Shown here piece after piece: positions 1-9,172 of a DNA stretch of 64,000 nucleotides. The notes under the pieces are model-generated. The model saw nothing but the letters and a program-made list of their open reading frames with translations. It ran no database searches and was not told where the DNA came from. The DNA is from Radiobacillus deserti (GTDB taxonomy: Bacteria > Bacillota > Bacilli > Bacillales > Amphibacillaceae). Positions within the stretch are counted from its first letter, which is position 1; every line of letters starts with the position of its first letter. The position numbers and the translations under genes were made by a program. Location: the NCBI RefSeq assembly GCF_007301515.1, contig NZ_CP041666.1, positions 2,852,001-2,916,000 of the forward strand. The letters run 5' to 3'.

Positions 1-2
1 CA

Positions 3-425
3 CAACTACGACCTACTACGATACTCGAGGATGCAACCGTACCGCGTTCCAAAATAGCCGAAATGGTGCAGGCTATAAATGAAATCGCTACCAAATATCA
101 AATCAATATTTGTACATTTGGTCATGCTGGGGATGGTAACCTTCACCCAACTTGTATGACGGATGTTCGTAATCAAGAAGAAATGGAACGGGTGGAAAAA
201 GCACTAGAAGAAATTTTTAAAAAAGCAGTCTCTCTCGGTGGAACGATAACTGGAGAACACGGTGTTGGAGCGATGAAGGCACCTTATCTCCACTTGAAAC
301 TAGGGGAAGCAGGAATGAATGCGATGGAACAACTCAAAAAAGCGTTCGACCCAAACAACATCATGAATCCTGGAAAGATTTTTGCAAAGGCTGAACGCAA
401 ACGAATTGTGGTGAGTCATGAATGA
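3..425 (+). CDS. glcD: Glycolate oxidase FAD subunit GlcD, C-terminal part (gene starts before the window)
   Basis: The frame is open to the left edge, so this is the 3' end of a longer gene; the first Met at 63 is internal. The visible ~140 residues match the C-terminal FAD-oxidase domain of GlcD/D-lactate dehydrogenase-type flavoproteins: FGHAGDGNLHP, then TGEHGVGAMK, then FDPNNIMNPGKIF. In the family these residues surround the flavin and substrate. GlcD with GlcF oxidises glycolate to glyoxylate (or D-lactate to pyruvate) at the membrane. The stop overlaps the next start as ATGA at 422-425, so translation of glcF is coupled. The product assignment is firm at family level; glycolate versus another 2-hydroxyacid cannot be decided from this fragment. 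Confidence 0.9.
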   Translation, partial: QLRPTTILEDATVPRSKIAEMVQAINEIATKYQINICTFGHAGDGNLHPTCMTDVRNQEEMERVEKALEEIFKKAVSLGGTITGEHGVGAMKAPYLHLKLGEAGMNAMEQLKKAFDPNNIMNPGKIFAKAERKRIVVSHE

Positions 426-1750
426 AAACAAAAGAAATGGAAAACATTCAGCAAGCTTTTAAAGAGAAAATGGATTATGATGAGTTACTAAATTGTATGC
501 GTTGCGGCTTTTGCCTTCCAAGCTGCCCTACCTATATCGAATCCGGAAAAGACGAAGCGCACTCTCCAAGAGGGAGAATTGCGTTAATGAAAGCGGTAGT
601 AGACGGGGAAATCGAGCCCGATGAAGATGTCAAACGCTCTCTTGACATGTGCTTAGGCTGTCGGGCCTGTGAACCTGTCTGCCCATCCGGTGTTAACTAC
701 GGACATTTGCTAGAGCAAGCAAGGGACATCATCTACCAAAATAAAAAACCATCTCTTCCTGCAAGAGTGATAAGAAAATCTGTATTCTACGGACTTTTTC
801 CCTATCAAAATCGCTTAATTTCGATGACTGGATTACTTGGATTATATCAACGATCAGGGCTTCAAAAAATGACACAAAAATCTGGAATCTTAAACTTACT
901 TCCTGATTCTATGCAGCTCATGGAACGGGTCTTACCAAAGGTACCAACAAGAAAAGAGATGAAAAATCGTCCTTATCACCTACCTGCGATTACACCAAAA
1001 AAGAAAAAGGTTGCTTTTTTTTCTGGATGTCTCATGGATACGATGTTTCTCCATACAAATGACGCGACAACCAAGCTTCTGCAGGTAGCAGGTTGTGAAA
1101 TTGTCATTCCAAAATCCCAAAACTGTTGTGGAGCGATACACGGTCATAGTGGAGAAAAGAAAAAAGGAAAAGCATTAGCGAAGCAGAATATTCAAGCCTT
1201 TGAAGAAGCGGAAGTAGACTATATTATTACAAACGCTGGTGGTTGTGGTGCTTTTCTCGTAGACTATGGGCACTTGCTACAGGATGAGCCGGAATGGAAG
1301 GAGCGTGCCAAAGCATTCTCTGCCAAAATTAAAGATATATCTAGCATTCTCGTAGAACTAGATTTTCACAAAACTCCGCTAAAAGTGGAAGATCAGATAG
1401 TAACCTTTCAGGATTCCTGTCACCTCCGAAACGTTCAAAGAATATTCTTAGAGCCACGTAAGCTCTTATCTTCTATAGAAGGAGTACACTATGTCGAGAT
1501 GAAGGATGCAGATCGCTGCTGCGGATCGGCTGGAATTTATAACATTGTAGAATCCGACATGTCGATGAAAATTTTAGATTACAAAATGGAACAAACCAAA
1601 GCAACGAATGCCAAAACAATCGTAACAGCAAACCCTGGTTGTTTATTGCAGATGAAATTAGGGATTGAAAAAGAAGGTTTAAGTAATACTGTACGTGCCG
1701 TACACATTGTGGACTTTTTACTGGAGGCTTTCGAAAAGACGAATGGCTAA
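422..1750 (+). CDS. glcF: Glycolate oxidase iron-sulfur subunit GlcF
   Basis: This 442-residue protein is of normal GlcF length. It has two 4Fe-4S ferredoxin motifs near the N-terminus: Cys25, 28, 31, 35 (CMRCGFCLPSCP) and Cys77, 80, 83, 87 (CLGCRACEPVCP). Two cysteine-rich CCG domains follow, seen as NCCGAIHGHSG and RCCGSAG. In the family this subunit passes electrons from the GlcD flavin towards quinone. It starts inside the glcD stop (ATGA), the classic coupled arrangement, and ends in a strong terminator, so it is the last gene of the operon. LldE/LutA-type lactate utilisation subunits share the CCG domains, but the two N-terminal ferredoxin motifs and the GlcD partner favour GlcF. Confidence 0.9.
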   Translation: MKTKEMENIQQAFKEKMDYDELLNCMRCGFCLPSCPTYIESGKDEAHSPRGRIALMKAVVDGEIEPDEDVKRSLDMCLGCRACEPVCPSGVNYGHLLEQARDIIYQNKKPSLPARVIRKSVFYGLFPYQNRLISMTGLLGLYQRSGLQKMTQKSGILNLLPDSMQLMERVLPKVPTRKEMKNRPYHLPAITPKKKKVAFFSGCLMDTMFLHTNDATTKLLQVAGCEIVIPKSQNCCGAIHGHSGEKKKGKALAKQNIQAFEEAEVDYIITNAGGCGAFLVDYGHLLQDEPEWKERAKAFSAKIKDISSILVELDFHKTPLKVEDQIVTFQDSCHLRNVQRIFLEPRKLLSSIEGVHYVEMKDADRCCGSAGIYNIVESDMSMKILDYKMEQTKATNAKTIVTANPGCLLQMKLGIEKEGLSNTVRAVHIVDFLLEAFEKTNG

Positions 1751-1769
1751 GGACAGCCATTCGTTTTTT
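1740..1769 (+). terminator. Rho-independent terminator after glcF
   Basis: A 9-bp perfect stem CGAATGGCT/AGCCATTCG (1740-1748, 1755-1763) with a 6-nt loop is followed by six T. It begins within the last codons of glcF. Confidence 0.85.
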
Positions 1770-1881
1770 GTTTCTCATCACTTGATAAAAAAACGTAATG
1801 TTGGAAAAAATATGGTGCAACACATTCCGAACATTTTTTATCCGCACATGTCCTTTCCAAGTAAACATTTTTCAATATCTT

Positions 1882-1890
1882 TGTTATAAT
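1882..1890 (+). promoter_or_regulatory. Extended -10 promoter candidate for kbl-tdh
   Basis: TGTTATAAT gives a consensus TATAAT at 1885-1890 with an upstream TG dinucleotide (extended -10). No good -35 box is seen at 17 bp. The predicted start is near 1897, leaving a leader of about 80 nt. Confidence 0.4.
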
Positions 1891-1947
1891 AACTGTAAAC
1901 ACAGCAATTTAAGTCACTTAATGTTCACCCTAAAAAGACAAATGTTC

Positions 1948-1961
1948 ATAAAGCGTTTTCA
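1948..1961 (+). promoter_or_regulatory. Possible cre (CcpA) site in the kbl leader
   Basis: ATAAAGCGTTTTCA matches the cre-type sequence TGAAAGCGTTTTCA at 12 of 14 positions and abuts the kbl ribosome binding site. By position, CcpA binding here would block elongation. It is only a pattern match. Confidence 0.3.
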
Positions 1962-1976
1962 AAGGAGGAAACTATT

Positions 1977-3167
1977 TTGACTAGTTCAAAACTAAATCAA
2001 TTTTTAAACGAAAATCTAGAAGACTTGAAATCACAAGGGTTATACAACGAAATCGATCCCGTAAAAGGTGCTAACGGACCGATCATCCACGTGAACGGAA
2101 AAGACCTAATCAACCTTTCATCTAACAACTATTTAGGACTTGCAACAGATGCACGCCTTAAAAATGTTGCCAAACAAGCTATCGATTCACACGGTGTTGG
2201 GGCTGGTGCGGTCCGCACTATTAATGGGACATTAGATCTTCACCTAAAACTCGAAGAAAAACTAGCTCAATTCAAAGGAACAGAAGCTGCTATTGCCTAT
2301 CAATCTGGATTTAATTGTAATATGGCGGCGATTTCAGCTGTCATGGATAAAAACGATGCTATTCTTTCCGATGAACTAAATCACGCTTCCATCATTGACG
2401 GATGTCGCCTTTCCAAAGCAAAAATCATTCGCGTGAATCACTCGGATATGGAAGACTTACGCCAAAAAGCGAAAGAAGCGGTAGAATCTGGTCTTTACAA
2501 TAAAATCATGATTATCACTGACGGCGTATTTTCCATGGATGGAGACGTTGCCAAGCTTCCAGAAATCGTAGAAATTGCCGAAGAATTTGACCTTATGACC
2601 TATGTCGATGATGCCCACGGATCTGGCGTGTTAGGAAAAGGTGCAGGTACAGTAAAACATTTCGGGCTACAAGATAAAGTAGATTTTCAGATTGGAACAC
2701 TCTCTAAGGCGATTGGAGTAGTTGGTGGATATGTAGCTGGTAAACAAAATCTAATCGATTGGCTAAAAGTTCGTTCTCGTCCTTTCTTATTCTCAACTTC
2801 CCTAACACCTGCTGATGTAGCAGCAAGCACAGCAGCAATTGATCTATTAATGGAAAGCAGTGAGCTTCAAGAAAAGCTTTGGGAAAATAGCGAGTACTTG
2901 AAGAAAGGGTTATCCGCACTCGGCTTTGACATTGGACACAGTGAAACACCCATTACACCTTGTATTATCGGGGATGAAAAAACGACACAACAATTTAGTA
3001 AACGTTTGAACGAAGAAGGCGTATATGCGAAATCTATCGTCTTCCCAACTGTCCCGAAAGGAACTGGACGTGTTCGTAATATGCCTACTGCTGCGCATAC
3101 CAAGGATATGCTAGACCAGGCACTTGCCATTTATGAAAAAGTCGGAAAAGAAATGAACTTGATTTAA
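1977..3167 (+). CDS. kbl: Glycine C-acetyltransferase (2-amino-3-ketobutyrate CoA ligase)
   Basis: This 396-residue PLP enzyme belongs to the alpha-oxoamine synthase family and has the usual KBL length. Visible landmarks are NLSSNNYLGLA, the DDAHGSGVLG segment with the PLP-contacting Asp/His, and the PLP lysine in GTLSKAIG. It cleaves 2-amino-3-ketobutyrate with CoA to glycine and acetyl-CoA. BioF (8-amino-7-oxononanoate synthase) is the main alternative, but the next gene is a threonine 3-dehydrogenase, which supplies exactly this substrate. The start is TTG, chosen because AAAGGAGG at 1961-1968 lies 8 nt upstream and homologues begin here. The two genes form an operon with a 31-nt gap. Confidence 0.92.
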   Translation: MTSSKLNQFLNENLEDLKSQGLYNEIDPVKGANGPIIHVNGKDLINLSSNNYLGLATDARLKNVAKQAIDSHGVGAGAVRTINGTLDLHLKLEEKLAQFKGTEAAIAYQSGFNCNMAAISAVMDKNDAILSDELNHASIIDGCRLSKAKIIRVNHSDMEDLRQKAKEAVESGLYNKIMIITDGVFSMDGDVAKLPEIVEIAEEFDLMTYVDDAHGSGVLGKGAGTVKHFGLQDKVDFQIGTLSKAIGVVGGYVAGKQNLIDWLKVRSRPFLFSTSLTPADVAASTAAIDLLMESSELQEKLWENSEYLKKGLSALGFDIGHSETPITPCIIGDEKTTQQFSKRLNEEGVYAKSIVFPTVPKGTGRVRNMPTAAHTKDMLDQALAIYEKVGKEMNLI

Positions 3168-3198
3168 CTAGAGGAAAACTGGAGGAGGAACCAATCAG

Positions 3199-4164
3199 AT
3201 GAAAAAAATTCTAGTTACTGGCGCATTAGGTCAAATCGGTTCGGAGCTTGTTCCACAATTACGTGAATTGTATGGTGCAGACCAAGTTATCGCTACAGAT
3301 ATTCGACGATTAGAAAACCGTGTTGTAAATAGTGGTCCATTTGAAATTCTCGACGTAACGAATGGAAAAGCACTACTTGATATTGCAAAAGAGCATCGAG
3401 TGGATACGATTATACACCTCGCTTGCTTACTTTCTGCAAAAGCGGAAGATAATCCGCTAATGGCCTGGAACATAAATATGAATGGAACCTTACATGCACT
3501 AGAAGCAGCTCGAGAGCTCAACACGAAATTTTTCACACCAAGTTCGATTGGCGCATTCGGACCAACAACTCCTGCGGATCAAACCCCACAGGATACCATC
3601 CAGCGTCCCACTACAATGTATGGGGTTAACAAAGTCTCAGGTGAACTGCTTTGTGATTACTACTACACGAAATTCGGAGTGGATACAAGAAGCGTTCGTT
3701 TCCCTGGCCTAATTTCATACGAAACGCTACCGGGTGGTGGAACAACGGATTATGCGGTAGATATTTATTATAAAGCAATAGAAGAAGGAACGTACACATC
3801 CTACATTAATAAAGGCACCTATATGGATATGATGTATATGCCAGATGCAATCGAAGCTATTATTCAACTAATGGAAGCAGATCCGGAAAAATTAATACAC
3901 CGAAATGCATTTAATGTAACGGCGATGAGTGTCGAACCAGAAGATTTTGCTAAAGCCATTCAAAAGCATATTCCATCCTTCACCTTACAATACGACGTAG
4001 ATCCGGTTCGTCAAGCAATTGCAGATAGTTGGCCAAATTCCATTGATGCAACTGCAGCTAAATTTGAATGGGGATTTGAAGCGAAGTATGATTTAGAAAA
4101 AATGACGGCAGATATGCTTGAAAAACTAAAAGCAAAACAGTTAGTGCACGCCTCTCAAAAATAA
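3199..4164 (+). CDS. tdh: L-threonine 3-dehydrogenase, SDR (epimerase-like) type
   Basis: This is a 321-residue extended short-chain dehydrogenase. It has the NAD-binding GALGQIGSELV at the N-terminus and the catalytic YGVNK (YxxxK) preceded by the SSIGAFGP Ser segment. Its overall pattern is that of the SDR-type threonine dehydrogenases, which differ from the zinc-dependent Tdh of E. coli. It oxidises L-threonine to 2-amino-3-ketobutyrate, the unstable substrate of the upstream Kbl. GGAGGAGG precedes the ATG. With Kbl it makes glycine and acetyl-CoA from threonine; glycine could also connect to the neighbouring glycolate/glyoxylate genes, but that link is inference. A general UDP-sugar epimerase annotation is the likely mis-call. 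Confidence 0.88.
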   Translation: MKKILVTGALGQIGSELVPQLRELYGADQVIATDIRRLENRVVNSGPFEILDVTNGKALLDIAKEHRVDTIIHLACLLSAKAEDNPLMAWNINMNGTLHALEAARELNTKFFTPSSIGAFGPTTPADQTPQDTIQRPTTMYGVNKVSGELLCDYYYTKFGVDTRSVRFPGLISYETLPGGGTTDYAVDIYYKAIEEGTYTSYINKGTYMDMMYMPDAIEAIIQLMEADPEKLIHRNAFNVTAMSVEPEDFAKAIQKHIPSFTLQYDVDPVRQAIADSWPNSIDATAAKFEWGFEAKYDLEKMTADMLEKLKAKQLVHASQK

Positions 4165-4172
4165 CCGATGTG

Positions 4173-4202
4173 AAGTCCGGAATTATAGTTCCGGACTTTT
4201 TT
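4173..4202 (+). terminator. Rho-independent terminator after tdh
   Basis: A 10-bp stem AAGTCCGGAA/TTCCGGACTT with a 6-nt loop is followed by a T run. Confidence 0.88.
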
Positions 4203-4457
4203 CTTTTATATATGTATCAACATAGAGCATTCTCGTTCCATACCTATCATCTCAAAACAACAATCAATAGTCATTTTTTAGTATCTGCAAGAATATCTAA
4301 CAATAGGGGCGTATTTATAAACAATGGCACCTCATAAATGACTCATAGCTGCTAACCCGCTTTCATCCTTAGAAATCACTAATTTTGCATTTTTCATTTT
4401 TTTTCGATTATTGAGATAATTGTTAGTGGTCAAATTACAAAGGGGGCAACAAAAAAA

Positions 4458-5234
4458 ATGAAAAAGAGATTACTAGCTTTACTTGCACTTGTTTTATCCA
4501 CCGGTCTATTGGCTGCGTGCGGAACAGGTGATTCTACCTCTGGAGATTCAGATGGAGAAAAAACATATACAGTTGCAACAGATGCGAACTTCCAGCCTTT
4601 TGAATATAAAAACCCAGAATCCGGTGAGATGGAAGGGTTTGATATTGATTTAATCAAAGCAATCGCAGATGAGGCTGGCTTTAATGTAGAATTCAAAACG
4701 ATGGAGTTTGATGGGTTACTTGCTTCCATGCGTTCTGGAAAATTCCCAATAGGAATAGCTGGTATTTCCATAACGGATAAACGAAAAGAAACCATCTCCT
4801 TCTCCGATTCTTACTATGATTCTGGTCTGATTCTTGCAGTACCGAAGGATTCTGATATCACATCCATTGACGATGTGAGTGGATTAAAGGTTGGTGCACG
4901 CCAAGGTTCCACTGCTGAAGCATACTTAAAAGAAAATACTGATGCGGAAGTTGTTGCCTATCCAGAAATCGTAACGGCTTACATGAACCTTGAAAAAGGC
5001 CGTTTAGATGCAGTGCTTTATGACTTACCAAACGTGACCTACTACATTAAAGAAAATGCACCAGATAAGCTTAAAACGGTTGGTGATGTGTTAGAAGGTC
5101 AACCATATGGAATCGCCTTCCCTAAAGACTCTGAACTTGTGGATCCAGTGAACGAAGCACTTTCCACCTTGAAAGAAGATGGTACGTATGATGAAATCTA
5201 CAAAAAATGGTTCGGTACAGAGCCTCCACAATAA
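4458..5234 (+). CDS. Polar amino-acid ABC transporter, substrate-binding lipoprotein
   Basis: This 258-residue protein starts with a lipoprotein signal (KKRLLALLALVL...) and the lipobox LLAAC, so Cys21 is the predicted lipidated residue. The mature part is a family-3 solute-binding fold: VATDANFQPFEY, MEGFDIDLIKAIA, then GISITDKRKETISFS and VGARQGSTAE. It would bind a polar amino acid (glutamine or arginine class) outside the membrane and pass it to the permease encoded next. AAGGGGGC lies upstream of the ATG. The gene is separated from its permease by a terminator-like hairpin, which would give more binding protein than permease. The exact amino acid cannot be read from the sequence. Confidence 0.88.
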   Translation: MKKRLLALLALVLSTGLLAACGTGDSTSGDSDGEKTYTVATDANFQPFEYKNPESGEMEGFDIDLIKAIADEAGFNVEFKTMEFDGLLASMRSGKFPIGIAGISITDKRKETISFSDSYYDSGLILAVPKDSDITSIDDVSGLKVGARQGSTAEAYLKENTDAEVVAYPEIVTAYMNLEKGRLDAVLYDLPNVTYYIKENAPDKLKTVGDVLEGQPYGIAFPKDSELVDPVNEALSTLKEDGTYDEIYKKWFGTEPPQ

Positions 5235-5259
5235 ATCCTAATAGCTTTATTGGATAGAG

Positions 5260-5290
5260 GCGTAACAGGCTGTGCTTGTTACGCTTTTTT
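5260..5290 (+). terminator. Intra-operon terminator between binding protein and permease genes
   Basis: The stem GCGTAACA/TGTTACGC (5260-5267, 5277-5284) is followed by six T. The permease starts only 76 nt later without an obvious promoter, so partial read-through is the likely arrangement. Confidence 0.75.
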
Positions 5291-5365
5291 CATCAAGGGT
5301 CTGCACCTATTGCAATTAATTAGGCTAATACAGAAAACCAAAACGAACCAAGGAGAGATTCTAAC

Positions 5366-6025
5366 ATGGATCAATTAGCAAATACACCTTATATCCAGTC
5401 CCTCCCCTTTCTTTTTCAAGGGTTATATTGGACTGTTATTATTACCGTTCTCGGACTGTTCTTCGGCTTTATTTTAGGAGGAATCTTTGGAATTGGTAAA
5501 CTATCCAAAGTTAAACTTATTCGAGCAATATCTACTGTGTATGTAGAAATTGTCCGTGGAACCCCTATCCTCGCTCAAGTATTATTCTTGTATTATGGGT
5601 TGACGGAAGATTTAATCGGAATCAGTATTAACGCTTTTACTGCCGGTGTTATCGCCATTGCTATTAACGCAGGTGCTTATATTGCAGAAATTGTAAGAGG
5701 TGCGGTTTATTCGATTGCACCAGGTCAAAGAGAAGCTGGTCGTTCTCTAGGGCTGTCCGAAAAACAAACATTACGATACATTATCTGGCCACAAGCCTTC
5801 AAAAGAATGATCCCACCACTAGGGAACCAATTCGTTATTAGTTTAAAAGATACGTCTATCTTTTCTGTAATTGCTATTCCAGAATTAGTCTATATGGGAA
5901 GACAATATTATAATTCTACATTCGAAATATTTGAAACTTTACTCATGGTTTGTTTACTATATTTATTAATAACAATCCCAACATCAATTTATTTAAGAAG
6001 ATTAGAAAGGAAGCTGGATGTATAA
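5366..6025 (+). CDS. Polar amino-acid ABC transporter permease (HisM/GlnP family)
   Basis: This 219-residue membrane protein has about five hydrophobic segments. The family EAA loop that docks with the ATPase is visible as AGQREAGRSLGLSEKQ...IIWPQAFKRMIPP. The N-terminal VRGTPILAQVLFLYYG segment is typical of the HisM/GlnP group. It would form a homodimeric channel for the amino acid bound by the upstream lipoprotein. AAGGAGAG precedes the ATG. The stop codon TAA is immediately followed by the ATG of the ATPase gene, so the two are cotranscribed and probably translationally coupled. Confidence 0.9.
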   Translation: MDQLANTPYIQSLPFLFQGLYWTVIITVLGLFFGFILGGIFGIGKLSKVKLIRAISTVYVEIVRGTPILAQVLFLYYGLTEDLIGISINAFTAGVIAIAINAGAYIAEIVRGAVYSIAPGQREAGRSLGLSEKQTLRYIIWPQAFKRMIPPLGNQFVISLKDTSIFSVIAIPELVYMGRQYYNSTFEIFETLLMVCLLYLLITIPTSIYLRRLERKLDV

Positions 6026-6748
6026 ATGATTACCGTAAAAGATTTACACAAATCGTTTGGCTCATTGGAAGTACTGAAGGGCATTGACGCAGAGATTAAA
6101 GAGAAAGAAGTAGTTTGTGTCATCGGTCCTTCTGGTTCAGGTAAAAGTACGTTCCTTCGCTGTTTAAACCTACTAGAAGACATCACCTCTGGTCATGTCG
6201 AGATAGATGGAATAGACTTAACCGAAAAATCAACCGATATCAACAAGCTTCGAACAGACGTAGGAATGGTATTCCAGCATTTCAATCTTTTTCCACATAA
6301 AACGGTATTAGAAAACATTACACTAGCACCGATTAAAGTGAAAGGGATGTCCGCAGAAGAAGCGAAAAAAATTGGCTTACCATTATTAAAAAAAGTTGGG
6401 CTTTCTGACAAAGCCGATGTGTATCCTGATAGCTTATCTGGTGGACAAAAGCAACGTGTAGCGATTGCCCGTGCACTCGCAATGAATCCAAAAGTTATGC
6501 TTTTTGACGAACCGACATCCGCCTTAGATCCAGAGCTCGTTGGGGATGTACTAGAGGTAATGAAGGAGCTCGCCCAAGAAGGAATGACGATGGTCGTCGT
6601 GACCCACGAAATGGGCTTCGCTCGTGAAGTAGGAGATAGAGTTATCTTCATGGATGAAGGAATTATCCAAGAAGAAGGCGATCCTGATCAAATCTTCTCC
6701 AATCCACAAAACCCTAGAACACAATCGTTCTTAAGTAAAATTTTGTAG
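6026..6748 (+). CDS. Polar amino-acid ABC transporter ATPase (GlnQ family)
   Basis: This 240-residue ABC ATPase has Walker A GPSGSGKST (about residues 34-42), the signature LSGGQKQR, Walker B VMLFDEPTSALD and the switch His in VVTHEMGFA. Length and sequence fit the GlnQ/HisP group that energises polar amino-acid uptake. It begins with no gap after the permease stop and uses AAGGAAG inside the permease gene as a distant ribosome site. It is the last gene of the three-gene operon and is followed by a terminator. Confidence 0.92.
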   Translation: MITVKDLHKSFGSLEVLKGIDAEIKEKEVVCVIGPSGSGKSTFLRCLNLLEDITSGHVEIDGIDLTEKSTDINKLRTDVGMVFQHFNLFPHKTVLENITLAPIKVKGMSAEEAKKIGLPLLKKVGLSDKADVYPDSLSGGQKQRVAIARALAMNPKVMLFDEPTSALDPELVGDVLEVMKELAQEGMTMVVVTHEMGFAREVGDRVIFMDEGIIQEEGDPDQIFSNPQNPRTQSFLSKIL

Positions 6749-6822
6749 AGTAGAAAAAATAACACCGCTAAAATTTAGCCATTCAGTTTAGAGGTACAAA
6801 AACGTACAATACAATATTGTTT

Positions 6823-6859
6823 GAGCATTGAATTGCAAAGAATTTAATGCTCTTTTTTT
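6823..6859 (+). terminator. Terminator after amino-acid transporter operon
   Basis: The 11-bp stem GAGCATTGAAT/ATTTAATGCTC has one G-T pair and is followed by seven T. Confidence 0.8.
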
Positions 6860-7183
6860 ATGGTCGAATTAATAGTTGCGGTATTTTCGGGTGTCTTGCA
6901 AACAAAATGGAACCCAATTCACAAACCTCTAATAATTATCAAAGAGTTAAAAAATACTTACCCTAAATATGTAATTTGAGTCTAAAAAAAGCATATTCAT
7001 TACTGGCATTCTCAACAGTTATTTGAAAATATGTTCAATCGATTTAGGTACTCTTATCCTATTAGACCATCTAATCTATTAAACCCTATAATAATTGTAA
7101 TCATGTTTCAAAATTTCAGATGGTAGATAGATTATTACCTATTAAAGAAATGCACTCATTTTTGAACAAGAACTTTTAAGCAT
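6860..7183. other. AT-rich intergenic region, nothing recognised
   Basis: About 320 nt between converging operons. Short reading frames occur, but none has a ribosome binding site or a familiar sequence, and I see no terminator or repeat. Confidence 0.5.
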
Positions 7184-7654
7184 TCAAAAGGTATAATGAA
7201 TTCCTTTATTTTCATCCCATAAGCCAAGACTCTTTCGAATATGCAAAATTTGTCCTATATGATACGCATTGTGTAAATTGATATAAGTAAGGCTGTCTAT
7301 GGATTTTTCTAAATTCTTTTCTGCACAACTCTCGATCTCATTTTCCCAATGTGTCATAGTTTTTAGAAGTTGTTCTACTAGAATTTCCCAACTTGTTTCT
7401 TGTACGTTATTAAATGTATCATTATTGTCTTCCACACTACTATTATCTGGTAAATTTTTGAACCTATTTAATTCAAGTTGGTTATAAAAATATAGATGAT
7501 TAACAATCTCTAATATCGTATTTGTAGAATTTTCACTTTTGTTTGAGACTTGTTCGTAATTCAGTCCTTCCAATGCAGTTTTCAAAGATACAAACCAAGT
7601 GTTTGTATTATGACATGCTTTAAATTGTTGCAGTATAAGTTCTTTCGTGTTCAC
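7184..7654 (-). CDS. DinB-like (DinB_2) metal-binding four-helix protein
   Basis: This 156-residue protein has the helical DinB/YfiT-like pattern. His53 (NHLYFYNQ) and the pair His128/His132 (HNAYHIGQ) match the three-His metal site of this superfamily. The family includes thiol-dependent transferases such as BstA/bacillithiol S-transferase relatives; the substrate here is unknown. The start is GTG, chosen for AAGGAGGA about 6 nt upstream. The gene stands alone, converging with the amino-acid transporter operon, and is AT-rich compared with its neighbours. The family call is fairly sure; no specific function can be claimed. Confidence 0.75.
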   Translation of the reverse strand: MNTKELILQQFKACHNTNTWFVSLKTALEGLNYEQVSNKSENSTNTILEIVNHLYFYNQLELNRFKNLPDNSSVEDNNDTFNNVQETSWEILVEQLLKTMTHWENEIESCAEKNLEKSIDSLTYINLHNAYHIGQILHIRKSLGLWDENKGIHYTF

Positions 7655-7848
7655 ATTATTCCTCCTTTCTCCACATCACCTTATAGGGAATTACTCATCT
7701 TATTCTCCATCATAACCGCACTGTTTGTTGAATCACGCACCTTACACCTTATTTTACCAAAACGATACCAATTCATCTTCAAAATATTAAAAGGTGGTTG
7801 TGCGATTAGAATTGCAAGTTGTACTACCAATCATACCCTTTTTCATAT

Positions 7849-7894
7849 GAAAAAGTAGTTCAGTTAAAAGGTACAAATTTTAACTGAACTACTT
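7849..7894 (-). terminator. Terminator for the tandem NTPase gene
   Basis: A 17-bp perfect stem AAGTAGTTCAGTTAAAA/TTTTAACTGAACTACTT has an 8-nt loop. On the minus strand it ends in a run of five T. Confidence 0.85.
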
Positions 7895-7900
7895 ACGTAA

Positions 7901-9017
7901 TCATAATCTCTTTTCTTCTCCCTTATCCTCTATTTCTTGCAATACAATATTTAAATTTCCATATATTTGATCTACAATTGAAAAGTCGGTTGCTCCAATA
8001 TAATATTTCTCCAATTCATCATGAAGCTGTTTAGCCTCTTGTAAATAAGATACTCCTTCTTGTATCCCGCGTTTATACCCTTTTGTATAGGTTTCAATGT
8101 CTGCACGATACCGCTCATCTGTTCCTGGTGTGACGCTAGTTTCGTACAAATCCACAATTTCGTCACCATGGCGTTCTGGTGTATATTCATGGGGTGCTGT
8201 ACTGTCAAATACGCATACTCCGAGCTCGCGGATGATTACCATATCCACACTGTTCGGGTCAAATCCACAGTGGTACACTTCCACATCGAAGTGTTTTTGC
8301 TCTGCTGCTTTAGCTACTTTCTTCAATAAGGTTGACTTACCAGTACCTGCTCGCCCTTTAATAAAATAGCGTTTGGACAGATCTTCTGTTAAATTTGGAA
8401 TGAAGTCCACCGCACCATCTGGTGTTGAAGCACCGAAAAAGCGATGTCTAGTCGTGCCTTCTATCTGGTTACTTTGCTTTTCCTCCTATTATTTTTTGAA
8501 TTAAGTCTTCTGTCACTTCGTTTGCTTTTTGAAAATCCATTTCTTGAATATAAATAGCTTCCAAATCGTCATGAATACGTAATGCCTCTTTGAAAGAAGC
8601 GTAGGCACGATTGTAAGCCTGTGCTATTTGATGTTGATAGTGAAGGATATCCTGTTTATTCTTTTCCAATATCTCTGTATCCCACGCCACCCCTACATTT
8701 ACATAGTGTTCTACCGCACCTGGTGCTTTGGGCTCCATAACATGTGGTGCTGTCCCGTCAAACACCCCAAATTTCAATTCAGGAATAATTAACCCATCTA
8801 AGGACGCGGGATCAGAGGAGCAATGAATGTTTTCTACCATATACCCTTTTTCTTGCCATGTATCGGATAACCTTTTGATTAAACTAGATTTCCCTGTACC
8901 AGGACCACCTTTTAAAATATATACACGATCCAATCCTTGAAGGTTGGATTCAAATAAATTATAGAAGCCTTCGGCTGTATTCCCTCCAGCGTAATAATGT
9001 TTTTCACTTCCCACCAT
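7901..9017 (-). pseudogene. Tandem P-loop NTPase gene broken by a +1 frameshift
   Basis: Two adjacent reading frames, 9017-8469 (182 residues, Walker A GGPGTGKSS) and 8410-7901 (Walker A KGRAGTGKST), are the two halves of one gene. They belong to a Bacillus family of about 365 residues with two duplicated ATPase domains and no known function. Past the first stop (TAA at 8469-8471), removing one base puts IEGTTRHRFFGASTPDG in frame with the second half, and the joined length would be about 371 residues. Both halves keep the shared pattern of a Cys near a SDP/FDP segment, then VFDGTAPH/VFDSTAPH. AAGGAG precedes the first ATG. The second half alone could only start at a GTG (8410) without a good ribosome site. 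It may be a recent pseudogene, a sequencing error or, less likely, a recoding site. Confidence 0.82.
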
Positions 9018-9172
9018 GCCATCACTCCTTTTTTGCTCTATATGACATCCTATGTAAAGAGTAAGAAATGGGTGAATGCCTACGAATATTTTATTACCAA
9101 TAAATTAAATATTTGATAATTATTAACATATTATTTACAATAAACTTGTAATCTAGTAGGAGGTTTATAATT

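Noticed and set aside
1473..1868. Open frames antisense to glcF and similar long antisense frames over kbl, uxaC, GH2, uxuA and GH67 genes
   Set aside because: They shadow strongly coding genes, lack ribosome sites and show no protein-like motifs.
6908..6967. Short ATG frame in the gap after the amino-acid transporter
   Set aside because: No ribosome binding site, no familiar sequence and fewer than 20 codons.
8440..8500. Programmed frameshifting as the main explanation for the split NTPase gene
   Set aside because: Spacing from AGGAGG to the stop is longer than in the known release-factor-2 site and the tRNA would re-pair poorly; a plain insertion is simpler. Kept only as a side finding.
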